A stretch of DNA of 64,000 nucleotides from Opitutaceae bacterium (GTDB lineage Bacteria > Verrucomicrobiota > Verrucomicrobiia > Opitutales > Opitutaceae). This document shows, one piece after another, positions 17,533 through 26,939 of this stretch. The notes beneath the pieces were generated by a model, which was not told the origin of the DNA, searched no databases, and was given only the letters and a program-made list of their open reading frames with translations. The position numbers and the translations under genes are program-made. Position 1 is the first letter of the stretch. Each line of letters starts with the position of its first letter. The DNA lies in NCBI GenBank assembly GCA_028284235.1, contig JANQSC010000072.1, positions 1 to 64,000 on the forward strand. The letters run 5' to 3'.

Positions 17533-19627
17533 AGTGGCGTTTAGGCGTTACGCCAGTTTGATCACGCTTGCAGGTCTCGCCCTTTCCGCCGCCGATGGCG
17601 GGCTCTATCGCGACTGGGAAACGGTAGGGGGCGATCCAGGTATAACTCGATTCTCCAAGCTCGATCAAATCAACGCGTCCAACGTTTCCCAATTGGAAAT
17701 CGCCTGGACCTACCATTCGGGTGGCGCCCAAGGGCGATCGACCATTCAGTGCAATCCGATCGTGGTGGACGGTATCCTCTACGCAACGACGCCGACCCTC
17801 GACCTCGTTGCTCTGGACGCGGCGACTGGAGAAGAGCGCTGGCGGTTTAGCGATTCGAGCGAAGTCGAAAAAGGGCCCGATACCAACCAGGGCCAGTACT
17901 ACGGCCTCAATCGGGGAGTCGCGTATTGGCGGGATGGAGACGACAAGCGGATTTTGTACAGTCGCGGCTACCATATTCTTGCGATAAATGCTGATACCGG
18001 AAAACTGATCGCCCAATTCGGAAAAGACGGTCGCGCCGACTTGCGAGAAGGGCTTTCAAGACCGCCGGCATTCGTCGGCATCGCCAATCCAGCAGCGGGT
18101 GTTGTCTACAAAGACCTTTTCATTGTCGGCTCGCGCGGCAATTCCCCTGGGCACGTTCGCGCCTACGATATTCGCAGCGGAGAGATGGAGTGGATTTTCT
18201 ACACGATTCCACGCCCGGGAGAGCGATTCGCGGACACCTGGCCCGCGGACGCTCATTCGAAAGCCTACGGGGCCAATGTCTGGAGTGGGCTGAGTGTCGA
18301 TGTGGAAAACGGGATGGTCTTCTGCTCGACCTCCAGTCCTAAGCCGGACCTTTTTGGTTGGCTGTATCCAGGAAAAAACGACTTGGCCAACTCGGTGATC
18401 GCCCTCGATGCGGCTACAGGCGAATACGTCTGGCACTTTCAGGAGATCAAGCACGGGATATGGGATTTGGATCTGCCGGCGCCGCCGGTGCTGGTTACCG
18501 TCGAGCGCGACGGGAAACCAGTCGACGCGGTGGCCCAGGTGAGCAAGACGGGCAATACTTATTTGCTCGACCGGCTAACGGGAGAGTCGCTCTTCCCGCT
18601 CGTCGAGCGACCGGCCCCCGAGTCGGACATCGCCATCGAGCAAGCGTGGCCGACGCAAACCGTACCGCTGCTTCCGCCGCCTTTCACACGTCAAGAAGTC
18701 ACCTACGACCAGCTCACGACCTTGTCCCCGGAGGCCCACATCGACGCGGTCGAGCGCTTCATGAACGTCCGAAGCGGCTGGTTTACGCCGATCAGCCCGA
18801 AGGGGACCCTTCTCTACGGTGTGCTGGGAGGGGCGGAGTGGCCCGGAGCTTCCTTCGATCCGACTACGGATCTGCTCTATGTTGCGGGCAATAACCTACC
18901 TTTGATTATTCGGCTGGACCCCGTCACCGGAAAAGCGGCCAAGGGCGCGGTGACCTTTTCAACGGCGTGCACAATGTGCCACGCCATCGAGCGCTTGGGC
19001 GGCGCCGCTCGACGGTACGAGCCGGAGGCGCTCGCCGAGTTGCTCAGGACCGGGCGAGGCGCGATGCCTTCCTTCGCTCATCTGGGAGACGCAGTGATTG
19101 GAGATCTCGTGGACTTTCTTCAGATCGATCCCAAGGAGAAAGTTGAGGAGCCTGTGGATCCGGATTTCGTTCCGCAGGCGTATACCTTTAGCGGCTTCAA
19201 TCGGTTTCTCGACAAGGAGGGCTACCCTGCGGTCAAACCACCTTGGGGCACGCTGAGCGCCATCGATCTCAACAAGGGCGAAATCGTCTGGCAGACTCCA
19301 ATTGGCGAATACGAGGGGCTCGCTGAGCGTGGTATCCCCCCGACGGGTACGCCGCTCTTTGGAGGTCCCACCGTTACCGCGGGAGGCCTGGTTTTTATCG
19401 GCGGGTCAACGGATGAGAAGTTTCGCGCCCTTGACAAGGTAACGGGGGAGATCCTTTGGGAAGCCCAGCTTCCATACGGGGCGTACGCGAATCCGTCGGT
19501 CTACGAAATTGACGGCCGGCAGTTCGTGGTAATCGCGGCGGCGGGAGGCGGAAAGAACGGCACTCCGTCGGGCGACGCCTATATCGCCTTCGCGTTGCCG
19601 GGGATCGGTCAATCGCGCGGCCCGTAG
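17510..19627 (+). CDS. PQQ-dependent dehydrogenase with internal cytochrome c
   Basis: This 705-residue quinoprotein has an export signal (ASLITLAGLALSAADGG), then an eight-bladed propeller of the membrane glucose/alcohol dehydrogenase type: 'WETVGGDPGITRFSKLDQINASNV', 'WTYHSGG', 'TPTLDLVALDAATGEERW', 'VIALDAATGEYVWHFQEIKHGIWDLDLPAPP', 'GTPLFGGPTVTAGGLVFIGGSTDEKFRALDKVTGEILW'. Between blades, near residue 485, sits a short cytochrome c insert with CTMCH and a likely distal Met in 'GAMPSFAHL'. Substrate electrons would go from PQQ to this heme. It overlaps the TIM-barrel gene upstream and converges with the beta-helix gene, overlapping its end by 19 bases. Confidence 0.9.
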   Translation: MMRPGRTRVAFRRYASLITLAGLALSAADGGLYRDWETVGGDPGITRFSKLDQINASNVSQLEIAWTYHSGGAQGRSTIQCNPIVVDGILYATTPTLDLVALDAATGEERWRFSDSSEVEKGPDTNQGQYYGLNRGVAYWRDGDDKRILYSRGYHILAINADTGKLIAQFGKDGRADLREGLSRPPAFVGIANPAAGVVYKDLFIVGSRGNSPGHVRAYDIRSGEMEWIFYTIPRPGERFADTWPADAHSKAYGANVWSGLSVDVENGMVFCSTSSPKPDLFGWLYPGKNDLANSVIALDAATGEYVWHFQEIKHGIWDLDLPAPPVLVTVERDGKPVDAVAQVSKTGNTYLLDRLTGESLFPLVERPAPESDIAIEQAWPTQTVPLLPPPFTRQEVTYDQLTTLSPEAHIDAVERFMNVRSGWFTPISPKGTLLYGVLGGAEWPGASFDPTTDLLYVAGNNLPLIIRLDPVTGKAAKGAVTFSTACTMCHAIERLGGAARRYEPEALAELLRTGRGAMPSFAHLGDAVIGDLVDFLQIDPKEKVEEPVDPDFVPQAYTFSGFNRFLDKEGYPAVKPPWGTLSAIDLNKGEIVWQTPIGEYEGLAERGIPPTGTPLFGGPTVTAGGLVFIGGSTDEKFRALDKVTGEILWEAQLPYGAYANPSVYEIDGRQFVVIAAAGGGKNGTPSGDAYIAFALPGIGQSRGP

Positions 19628-21603
19628 TGTGGAAGCGGCTTGCCGCGCTCGTAAGCGCCCAAATCCGGAGCGTCGCCGGTGAAACCGTCGGTCAATCCGG
19701 GCAGTTCAACCCCCGCGTCCACGGCGGCGGAACCGGCTTTGAGACGGAAGTCGAACTCGTCCAGTTGAAAAACGCGTGCGCGGTCGTTCGCGTCAGGCGG
19801 TTCGACTCGAACGAGAACGTCGTAATCGAGCATGACGCCGTGAGGCTCTTGGCCGGTGGCCGCGCTGAAGGCTTCGAGCGATTGGAAAGTCTGGGGGCTG
19901 CCGTCTTCAGGGCTCCGGCGGGCGGCTAGGGCGAAGTCGCGCAGCCGCTCGCTCGGCTGGGACCAGCGGAAAAGGGCGTCCGCGTCGGGTTTGTCCCGAT
20001 AGCCATTGTAGTCAAAAGACGTATACGACGTGTAGCTCATGGACGAAAGAGCGGGCTGGTCCAACTGATTGCCGAGAAACAAGTTGTTTCGAAAATGCCC
20101 GTTGGAGTATTGGGAGACTCGGGTTTCGGAGCAGAACGTGTTGTTGTATACGACCATCCCCGTTGGCCGGGCGGAGAATTTCAGGGAGTCGCCCACTGAG
20201 TGAACGACGTTTCGGATGAAGTAGGCGGGGCCGCCGAAAACGGGCTGGCTGCTCAGGGCCGAATGCCAGACGTTGATCCCTCGATTGTTGTAGACCCGGA
20301 GATTGTGGGCGCCGCCGTCGGTCTCGATGAAGTTGTCCGCCATCAGGAAAATGTCGTTGTTGTAGAAGTCGATAGACGCGCAATATTCGCCGGGGCCTCC
20401 TTCGGGGCGGCCATGCGTGTCGATGCAGATCGCGTCGTGGTAGTAGGCGATGTAGTTGTGGCAGACGACGTGCCCCTGCCCGTAAACCTTGACAGCGTTG
20501 TAGGAGGTGATCGGCGCAGGGTCCGGAAGGCGGGCCCAGCCGTGAACCCGATCGCGGTCGTGCATGCCGATCATGGTGTTGTCGGCGATGTAGAAGTCGT
20601 TGGATCCGGCCCAGTGCGTCATGACTACCTGCCCGACGTTTTCAGTTTTGCAATTGACGACGGAAAGTCCGGAGCTGCCCAGGACGCGCTTCAGTCCCGC
20701 GTAAAATGCGATCTCCGTATTCACGATCGTAAGACCTTCAAAATAGTGGTGGTCGGCGGCCATAATGTCGAAAAGGCGGTAGTTGCCTTCTCCATCGAAG
20801 ATCACTTCGCCATCGCCCGCCGCCTTGATCGTGATGGGGCGCTCGGCGGTCCCGTCCTGAGTGAGCACGTAAGTTCCGTGGAAGTCCAGACCGAGCGGAT
20901 TCGCGTATTTGTAGCGCTCGCCCTTGTAGACGCCCGCGTGGACGAGGATGGTGTCGCCGGCCTTGACCCGAGGTTCTGAATACAGCCACCAGTCGCCGCT
21001 GCCGTTATAGCCGTAGTAAGCCTCGTTCAACCCGGTGAAGGCGGGCTCTTCCCGCGGCCCTTCATAACCGAGCGGATAAACGTGGTAGATTTTGCCGTGC
21101 TCGTACGGCTTCGGAACGGATCGGGTGGTGACGTGTTCCACTCGTTTGGCGACGCCTATGAGGCCGTCGGGATCGACCATGGTGAACTCGCATTCATAGG
21201 TCTTGCCCGGCTCGAGTCCGAAGATACTGCCGGCGAACATGTTGGGGGTTTCGTAGACATCACGCTGCTCGTGCCCCCAGATCTTCTCGCGCTGGATACG
21301 CAGCAAAGGGATGCTGTCGCGCCAGGCGTCGGCGCCCACTTCGCGGAAGCGAACCCGCACGGTGGCGTTGTGGTTCTCGTCGCCGGAAACGTACCATTCG
21401 AAGCCGGCGTTCTCGAGCGTGGGGCGCTCGATATAGAATTCCTGCGGAACAACCGTGTCGTCGGGCAGGACGGTAAACTCGCGATCGCCCACCACCTGCG
21501 GCCGCACTTCCTTTGATTGAGCGTTGGAGAAGCTGGGGCTGAGCGCGACAGCGATGATCAGTAGGTATTCAAAGATGGCTTGGGGAAATGTAGTGCGTTT
21601 CAT
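19609..21603 (-). CDS. Secreted right-handed beta-helix protein
   Basis: The start is set at ATG 21603 (664 residues), where MKRTTFPQAIFEYLLIIAVALS forms a signal peptide. The track adds 109 residues that read through the gene upstream in the wrong frame. An N-terminal beta-sandwich segment ('YECEFTMVDPDG') is followed by parallel beta-helix turns: 'GDTILVHAGVYKGE', 'ITIKAAGDGEVIFDGEG', 'HYFEGLTIVNTEI', 'NDFYIADNTMIGMHDRD', 'VVCHNYIAYYHDAICIDTHG', 'VVYNNTFCSETRVS', 'FRNNLFLGN'. This fold is typical of polysaccharide lyases and glycan-binding proteins (DUF1565/PbH1). Catalytic residues cannot be assigned. It starts one base after the stop of the gene at 21605, so the two form an operon. Confidence 0.82.
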   Translation of the reverse strand: MKRTTFPQAIFEYLLIIAVALSPSFSNAQSKEVRPQVVGDREFTVLPDDTVVPQEFYIERPTLENAGFEWYVSGDENHNATVRVRFREVGADAWRDSIPLLRIQREKIWGHEQRDVYETPNMFAGSIFGLEPGKTYECEFTMVDPDGLIGVAKRVEHVTTRSVPKPYEHGKIYHVYPLGYEGPREEPAFTGLNEAYYGYNGSGDWWLYSEPRVKAGDTILVHAGVYKGERYKYANPLGLDFHGTYVLTQDGTAERPITIKAAGDGEVIFDGEGNYRLFDIMAADHHYFEGLTIVNTEIAFYAGLKRVLGSSGLSVVNCKTENVGQVVMTHWAGSNDFYIADNTMIGMHDRDRVHGWARLPDPAPITSYNAVKVYGQGHVVCHNYIAYYHDAICIDTHGRPEGGPGEYCASIDFYNNDIFLMADNFIETDGGAHNLRVYNNRGINVWHSALSSQPVFGGPAYFIRNVVHSVGDSLKFSARPTGMVVYNNTFCSETRVSQYSNGHFRNNLFLGNQLDQPALSSMSYTSYTSFDYNGYRDKPDADALFRWSQPSERLRDFALAARRSPEDGSPQTFQSLEAFSAATGQEPHGVMLDYDVLVRVEPPDANDRARVFQLDEFDFRLKAGSAAVDAGVELPGLTDGFTGDAPDLGAYERGKPLPHYGPRD

Positions 21604-21604
21604 A

Positions 21605-22297
21605 TTACTGTGAAGAAGGGAAACTCTGTAGGACCCGATAGCGGATCGAATCGCTCGTGGCCCGGATGACTTCGATGCGGGCGCCGTTGCTTTCGATGAT
21701 CTTCGAGTCGGCGAGGTCGTATTCGACGAACTGGAGCTCTGACGGCCGCGTGATATGCATCCAGATTTCCCGGTAGCCCAATTTGATTTTGCTGCCTGTC
21801 TTGCCGCCGTAGAGGAGCGCTTTTTGAGTATACTCGCTCGACAGCGCGGGCCTCGAAGATCGAGTGACTCCGGTGGCCTTCCCGTACACTGCCTGATAGT
21901 AATTTGTGACGACGCCGATGGTCGCGCCATCGCTTGAAACTAGGAATGACTCTTGCAGGGTCACTACGTCCGGGGCTTTTATTATCCGTCCGCCTTCCGG
22001 ATCATCTGTAGCGACGACGTAGGACTCCCAATCGCCTCCTCCACCCGATCTCAAATAGTATCCGGGAGTCAAGGTGTAGGCGCCGTTTTCACCAATGACC
22101 ACGTCCTCGGATAGATGAATGACGTCTCGCTCGTAGTATACACCCTCGTGGAGGATCTCGTCGCCAACCTGCGCGACGCTTTCCGTATGCAGCTGTGGCG
22201 TCGTTACGGGAGCGTTCTCGGCGCCGAAGGTCAGCGGGGCCAACGCGGCGCCAAAGGCGAGCAATGCGAGGCTCGGAGAAGAAACGAGTTTACACAT
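21605..22297 (-). CDS. Secreted protein of unknown function
   Basis: This 230-residue protein is not recognised. It has a clear signal peptide (SSPSLALLAFGAALAPLTFGA) and a beta-rich body: 'GDEILHEGVYYERDVIHLSEDVVIGENGAYTLTPGYYLRSG' and 'GDWESYVVATDDPEGGRIIKAP'. It contains no cysteine after the signal region and no obvious enzyme motif. It starts the two-gene operon with the beta-helix protein, so it may act on or bind the same glycan outside the cytoplasm. That is inference from position only. Confidence 0.65.
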   Translation of the reverse strand: MCKLVSSPSLALLAFGAALAPLTFGAENAPVTTPQLHTESVAQVGDEILHEGVYYERDVIHLSEDVVIGENGAYTLTPGYYLRSGGGGDWESYVVATDDPEGGRIIKAPDVVTLQESFLVSSDGATIGVVTNYYQAVYGKATGVTRSSRPALSSEYTQKALLYGGKTGSKIKLGYREIWMHITRPSELQFVEYDLADSKIIESNGARIEVIRATSDSIRYRVLQSFPSSQ

Positions 22298-22450
22298 GGG
22301 GTCGACAAAGAGGGGTATCTAGTTCGATGGTAGATTCTTGTGTAATGAACGCGCTTTTCCAAGCGGTATCGTACAGCATCCCGTAAAAACGGGATGGGAG
22401 TGGTGATTGTTTAGGGCAGCCAAACCTCAGGAGGTTTATTGAGCTCGAGA

Positions 22451-22553
22451 AATGGCCGCTCGGAGATCGGCCGCTACCAAATAAACGCGCCGGGACGGCC
22501 CGTTCCACCTTACTCCGGTAGAGAGGTGGAACCCGCCGTCCCGGCGGGTTTTA
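22451..22553. repeat. Composite REP element (block A plus hairpin block B), copy 1
   Basis: Block A contains GGCCGCTCGGAGATCGGCCG and is followed directly by a long hairpin, block B (CGCCGGGACGGC...GTTCCACC / GGTGGAAC...CGTCCCGGCG). Both blocks recur at 25040-25257 on the other side of the DUF1592 gene. The hairpin begins 14 bases after that gene's stop, with T-rich flanks on both strands, so it could serve as a terminator in both directions. Confidence 0.8.
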
Positions 22554-22566
22554 TTCATCCCCGCAG

Positions 22567-25068
22567 TCAGTTCTCTCGAAATCCTTCGCTCGTGGCGACG
22601 AGTTCGACCAGGTCGCGAAAGCCGCCGCCGCGCTGTTCATGTCGGTCGAGAATCTCTTGAACGGTAGCTCGGTCGCCAAAGTTCAACTCCCTGCCGAGGG
22701 CGTAAGTGAGCAGCTTCTCGGTCAGGCATTTGGCGAATAGGTCCTTTCGACCCAATAGAAGAGTCTTCAGTTCAGAGAGATCGTTGAATGGCTCCCCGCT
22801 TGCGAGCTGTCCCGAGGCGTCGATTTTGCGGGTGGGTTTGCCTCGGTCGTCGCGGTAGAACGAGCGCTGGCGGCCGATGGGATCGTAGCTTTCCAAGGCG
22901 AAGCCAAGCGGATCGATCTTGCGATGGCAAGCAGCGCAGGTTTCGACGTGCCGGTGCTTTACGAGCTGTTCCCGTATGGTGGTGGCTCCGCGAATATCGG
23001 GCTCAAGCGGTTCGACGTCGGGAGGAGGTGGAGAGGGCGGCGTACCGAGAATATTCTCAAGTATCCAAATGCCTCGTACGACCGGAGAAGTTTCCACGCC
23101 GTTGGAGGTAGTCGTGAGAATGCTTGCATGGCTGAGCAAGCCACCTCGGTGGGATTTGGTGGGCAGTTGCACTTTTTGGAACGCATCTCCCGTCACGTTT
23201 CGAATTCCGTAGTGATCAGCCAGATACCGATTAAGAAAGGTATAGTCGGAGTCGATAAACTCGTCGATCGAGCGGTTGTTTTTGAGAATGTGCTGAAAGA
23301 ACTGACGCGTTTCCTCTTTCATGAGAGGCTGCAGTTTCCGGTCGTGGTAGATCTTGAATTTCCCTTCGTCAGGGGGCATCGAACCGAGGGCGTTTAGGCG
23401 CAGCCAGGAGTCGGTGAATTGTTCTGCGAATGCTCGAGACTTTGGATCTCGGAGCATTCGTCGCGTCTGGACGAGGACCTGTTCGGCAGTTGCGAGTTCG
23501 CCTCGATTGGCGGCCTCTAGTAGGGTTTCGTCGGGCATCGAGCTCCAGAGGAAGTAGGAAAGACGGGAAGCGAGGGCGTATTGCTCGTGGTGTTTCGGAG
23601 CTGCAGCAATATCTGCCTCGTCGTCGTTTCGGGGTCGTTCTACATAGAGAAAGTGGGGGGAGGTGAGGATCGCGGAGAGGGTCGCTTTCAGGGCTATCAG
23701 TGGACGGGTTCCGGCGTCGCGCAACCTGTCGTAGAATTTCACATACCGGTCGCGTTCGGCGGGGAGCAATGGGCGGCGAAAGGCCCGCGGAGCGAAGCGC
23801 CCGACGATTGCGGCCGGATCGAATTGGTTGGGGCGCGAGGGGCCGGGACCGAAGAGGGCTTGATGGCTTTGCGGGGGCCACTGGTCGATTTCCGGCCCTT
23901 CGATCTCCATCGAATAGATACGAAGGCGAGGACCCGCGTAGACGTCAGACAAGTAGATCTCCTGATTTTCGTCCGGCTGGGTGTCGGTACCGGACCGCCA
24001 GTTGCTGGGAACGACGTCGAGGTGGTGCTTTTCGGTCAATCGAGTCAAGGTTCGCTTGAAGGGTCGGGGACCGTTGGCGAAGACGAGAATGGGCACGAAG
24101 CCTTTGTCCATCCACGCGCGGACTTCGTAGGTTTTTCGGTCGTTGTCTGCTATCGGGAGGATCGCGATGGAGCGATCGGAGGCGTTGGTGCGGCGGTCGG
24201 GAGTACCGACGGAGGGGTCGGTAACGATGAGTTCCGCTTTCAGCGGTTCGCTCGGGTCCATACCCAGAATTTCGGGATCGTAGGGATGGGCTCTCCCGAT
24301 CGCGGTGGCGTCGATGCGGATGGTGTAGTAGCCGTCTGCGGGCACGCCTTTGAACCGGTCGGCGTGGTAGCGCTGGGATTCCCTATCTCCGTGGCCGATG
24401 TCGACGTATTCGCCGTTCACGTTGACTTCGAACCAAATTTGCGGTCGGAAGTGGAAGGTCCGGTCGGTGATGTCGTCCGGCAGGAAACGCTCATTGATTG
24501 ACGCAGGTTTTGCGTCGAAATTGATGGCTTTGTCCAGTGAAAGGGAAGCGGCCTCCAGGTATTTTTCCAGAAGATGGTCGGACAGGACCAGGCTCTTCCC
24601 TAGGTTTTGAAAGCCGTCTAATTCTTCATCCGGCGGGAAAGACGCGGTTGGATCGAACGAATCCACGTTGATCTGTAGCAAGTCGCGAACGGTGTTGCGG
24701 TATTCGAAGGCGTTGAGGCGGCGTAGTCGAGTCGTGTCTTGCCCGGCGCGGGCGGCGTGGACGCGCTCGAGTTCGCTGGTAATCCAGTCGACCATCGCTA
24801 GTCGTTCGGAAGTCGCGGGCTGCGGCTCGTCTTCGGGCGGCATATCGCCGAGGTTCAGCATGTCCAGAATTTCCTCCCACGACCAGGCTTCGTCGACGTC
24901 ATCAAAATTCAAGGACAAGGTGTCGAAACGGCGGTCGCCTTTTTGTTTCTCGTCGCCGTGGCAACTGATGCAATGGGTTTGGAGAAAGTCCAGAGGGTCG
25001 ATGGCATGGAGAGGGATCGAGCTCGAAACAAAGACCAAAATGGTAGCGGCCGATCTCCGAGCGGCCAT
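22567..25068 (-). CDS. DUF1587/1592/1588/1585 cytochrome c domain protein
   Basis: The start is set at ATG 25068 (833 residues; ATG 25110 is an alternative). This gives a signal peptide MAARRSAATILVFVSSSIPLHA. A planctomycete-type cytochrome c domain comes first ('FLQTHCISCHGDEKQKGDRR'), then DUF1587 ('LRRLNAFEYRNTVRDLLQI'), DUF1595/1592 ('FAPRAFRRPLLPAERDRYVKF', 'LSAILTSPHFLYVE'), DUF1588 ('HRGGLLSHASILTTTSNG', 'TSPVVRGIWI') and DUF1585 ('CLTEKLLTYALGRELNFGDR'). This family is diagnostic of PVC bacteria; its reaction is unknown, but the heme suggests an extracytoplasmic redox step. It is paired with the DUF1552 gene just upstream. The first codons of the signal peptide are made of repeat block A (see findings). 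Confidence 0.9.
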   Translation of the reverse strand: MAARRSAATILVFVSSSIPLHAIDPLDFLQTHCISCHGDEKQKGDRRFDTLSLNFDDVDEAWSWEEILDMLNLGDMPPEDEPQPATSERLAMVDWITSELERVHAARAGQDTTRLRRLNAFEYRNTVRDLLQINVDSFDPTASFPPDEELDGFQNLGKSLVLSDHLLEKYLEAASLSLDKAINFDAKPASINERFLPDDITDRTFHFRPQIWFEVNVNGEYVDIGHGDRESQRYHADRFKGVPADGYYTIRIDATAIGRAHPYDPEILGMDPSEPLKAELIVTDPSVGTPDRRTNASDRSIAILPIADNDRKTYEVRAWMDKGFVPILVFANGPRPFKRTLTRLTEKHHLDVVPSNWRSGTDTQPDENQEIYLSDVYAGPRLRIYSMEIEGPEIDQWPPQSHQALFGPGPSRPNQFDPAAIVGRFAPRAFRRPLLPAERDRYVKFYDRLRDAGTRPLIALKATLSAILTSPHFLYVERPRNDDEADIAAAPKHHEQYALASRLSYFLWSSMPDETLLEAANRGELATAEQVLVQTRRMLRDPKSRAFAEQFTDSWLRLNALGSMPPDEGKFKIYHDRKLQPLMKEETRQFFQHILKNNRSIDEFIDSDYTFLNRYLADHYGIRNVTGDAFQKVQLPTKSHRGGLLSHASILTTTSNGVETSPVVRGIWILENILGTPPSPPPPDVEPLEPDIRGATTIREQLVKHRHVETCAACHRKIDPLGFALESYDPIGRQRSFYRDDRGKPTRKIDASGQLASGEPFNDLSELKTLLLGRKDLFAKCLTEKLLTYALGRELNFGDRATVQEILDRHEQRGGGFRDLVELVATSEGFREN

Positions 25069-25070
25069 TC
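25040..25070 (-). repeat. REP block A, copy 2 (overlaps DUF1592 start codon)
   Basis: The reverse complement of block A at 22451 lies exactly over the DUF1592 start, so that the repeat encodes MAARRSAAT of its signal peptide. A partial third copy (GATCGGCCGCTACC) is at 25244-25257. Confidence 0.75.
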
Positions 25071-25122
25071 GTATGATAGGAGCGAAGCATTGTGGTTCCG
25101 CTGAGCGCATTGGTGTCAACTT

Positions 25123-25196
25123 AAACCCGCCGGGACGGCGGGTTCCACCTTTATTTGACTGAGCTTGCGGTGGAACGCGCCGTCCCGGCGCGTTTA
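25123..25196. repeat. REP hairpin block B, copy 2
   Basis: Arms of about 28 bases (AAACCCGCCGGGACGGCGGG... and ...CGCGCCGTCCCGGCGCGTTT) match the hairpin at 22483-22553. The element lies between the DUF1552 and DUF1592 genes, so their shared transcript would carry it. Confidence 0.8.
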
Positions 25197-25323
25197 TGCG
25201 GATGAGAAGTAGAATAAGCTGACAACAATGCGCTAAGCGGAAAGATCGGCCGCTACCTTGAGTGGATACAAAGTTACGAATCGGAAAATTCACTTTCGAA
25301 CCCAAACGTTGGATACGCAATCT

Positions 25324-26622
25324 TTACACGAGTCCTTGCAGTGTGCCGGAGCTGGTGCCGAATTGCTCGATCTCCATCCCGAACTTCTGCAGCATGGAAA
25401 GGTAGAGATTGCAGGCGGGAGTCTGCGACCGGCCGGATTTGGGGTAGTCCTTATGTTCCCCGTGCTGGAATCCGCCGCCCGCGAGGAGCAGCGGCAGGTC
25501 GCGGTTGGAGTGGGAGCTGGCGTTGCCGAGCCCGCTGCCGAACAGGACCATGGTGTTGTCGAGGAGGGACTGATCCGCGCTCGCCTGATGCCGTTTTAAG
25601 TCTTCGAGGAAGCGAGCTAGCTCGCGACTGTAGAAAGTCTCGATAATCGCCAATTGCTTGAGCTTTTCGGGGTTCTTCCCGTGATGAGTCAGGTCGTGGT
25701 AACCTTTGGTCACTCCGGTTAGGCCGGACTCGGATTTCCAGCCGACGATATTGTAGGTCAAGACACGCGTTGAATCGGTCTGCAGGGCCAGCTTCATCAG
25801 TTCGAAGTAGAGGGGGACCTCGTCGTAGAACGCGGTGGGAAGCGGGTCGGGCAGGGCGTAGTCGACGACGGGCTTGGCCCGATTGAGCCAGGCTTCTGAC
25901 ATGGAAAGCCGCTTCTCGACTTCGCGCACCGACGTGAAATACTCGTCGAGTTTTTCCCGGTCGTTCTTGCCGAGGCGTTTTTGCAGCGACTGGGCGTCCT
26001 CGCGAACGACGTCGAGGATGCTCGTATTCAGTTTGTAGGATTGAGCGAGTCGGCCTTTCTGGGATTCGGGGGTTTCTCGGAAGAGCGCGTCGAAAAGGCT
26101 GTTCAAGTCCGGAACGGGCGCTTTGGCGACCCCGTTGCGTGTCCAGGAAATGCCGCCGCCGTACGAACCTCCGCCGGTGTTGAGCTGGATTGAAGGGAAG
26201 CGCGTGTTCGCCCCGACGAATTCCGCCGCTTTCTGGTCGAGGCTAATATTCCCTTCCGGCATTCCTTTGGACTGCTGGGAAAGCACGCCCGTCAAAAAAG
26301 AGTGCGTCGCCCGGTGGCCTCCTTTTATGCCCGGGTGGTCCAAATGAGAGAATAGGGTAAAGTCCTGGCGCAACGACTCGAGCGGTCTCAGGAGGCTCGG
26401 CATCGTGTAGCTCGGCCCCGTTTCTTTTGGGAAAAACCCTTCCGGATGCATGCCGTAGTCCAAGCCGATGCAGACCATTCGCGTTGGTTGACCGGACGCC
26501 GAAGCCGCCGCTCGGGCGAGGCTCGCAGCAGGAGCAATTGATTCTAGGAAAGGCAGGGCAACCGCGGCTCCGGCTCCCCGAAGGAACGCCCTGCGATCAA
26601 TATGGTTTCCGTGCGTTTTCAT
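25324..26622 (-). CDS. DUF1552 protein with Tat-type signal
   Basis: This 432-residue protein begins with a twin-arginine-type leader ('IDRRAFLRGAGAAVALPFLESIAPAASLA'). The body has DUF1552 signatures: 'RMVCIGLDYGMHPEGFFPKETG', 'DFTLFSHLDHPGIKGGHRATHSFLTG', 'SIQLNTGGGSYGGGISWTRNG', 'VLFGSGLGNASSHSNRDLPLLLAGG'. The fold resembles DUF1501/sulfatase-like proteins. Its partner is normally a DUF1592 cytochrome, as here. Export by Tat suggests a folded cofactor-bearing protein; the reaction is unknown. Confidence 0.88.
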   Translation of the reverse strand: MKTHGNHIDRRAFLRGAGAAVALPFLESIAPAASLARAAASASGQPTRMVCIGLDYGMHPEGFFPKETGPSYTMPSLLRPLESLRQDFTLFSHLDHPGIKGGHRATHSFLTGVLSQQSKGMPEGNISLDQKAAEFVGANTRFPSIQLNTGGGSYGGGISWTRNGVAKAPVPDLNSLFDALFRETPESQKGRLAQSYKLNTSILDVVREDAQSLQKRLGKNDREKLDEYFTSVREVEKRLSMSEAWLNRAKPVVDYALPDPLPTAFYDEVPLYFELMKLALQTDSTRVLTYNIVGWKSESGLTGVTKGYHDLTHHGKNPEKLKQLAIIETFYSRELARFLEDLKRHQASADQSLLDNTMVLFGSGLGNASSHSNRDLPLLLAGGGFQHGEHKDYPKSGRSQTPACNLYLSMLQKFGMEIEQFGTSSGTLQGLV

Positions 26623-26674
26623 TGGGGTATATTGAGAGACTGACCAAGAACTCCATTCCTTCGCCCTTTTGCTC

Positions 26675-26801
26675 TATTCGAGTTCAGGATCCATTTGCTC
26701 ACGTCGCAATACCCTTCCGCCTTCGCTCCCGCTTTGCGGGGCTTCGGCGAGACGCGGCCGGGTATTCCTCGGATCGCAGCCTGAATTCTGATTCTCGAAT
26801 A
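26675..26801. repeat. Long imperfect palindrome
   Basis: Outer arms TATTCGAG-TTCAGG and CCTGAA...CTCGAATA, inner arms AATACCC and GGGTATT, and a central CCCGCTTTGCGGG hairpin form a nested structure of about 125 bases. It looks like a REP or MITE-type element. The 477-base gap 26623-27099 contains this, the motif at 26940 and no convincing gene. Confidence 0.5.
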
Positions 26802-26939
26802 TAACTTCAATGGCTCGAAAGCGAATTCTTGGACAGTCTCTAGGAACGCTAGTGGTATTGAGAGAATTGGCAAATGGAATGTGGAGCGGCGCTTCGGCCC
26901 GAGTTTGCGGCGTATTGTCCAAGAAAATCGCCCGGCGCG

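Noticed and set aside
20200-20979. 259-residue plus-strand ORF opposite the beta-helix gene
   Set aside because: Val/Asp/Gly-rich mirror of the beta-helix codons, with no domain pattern. The minus frame has a signal peptide and clear repeats.
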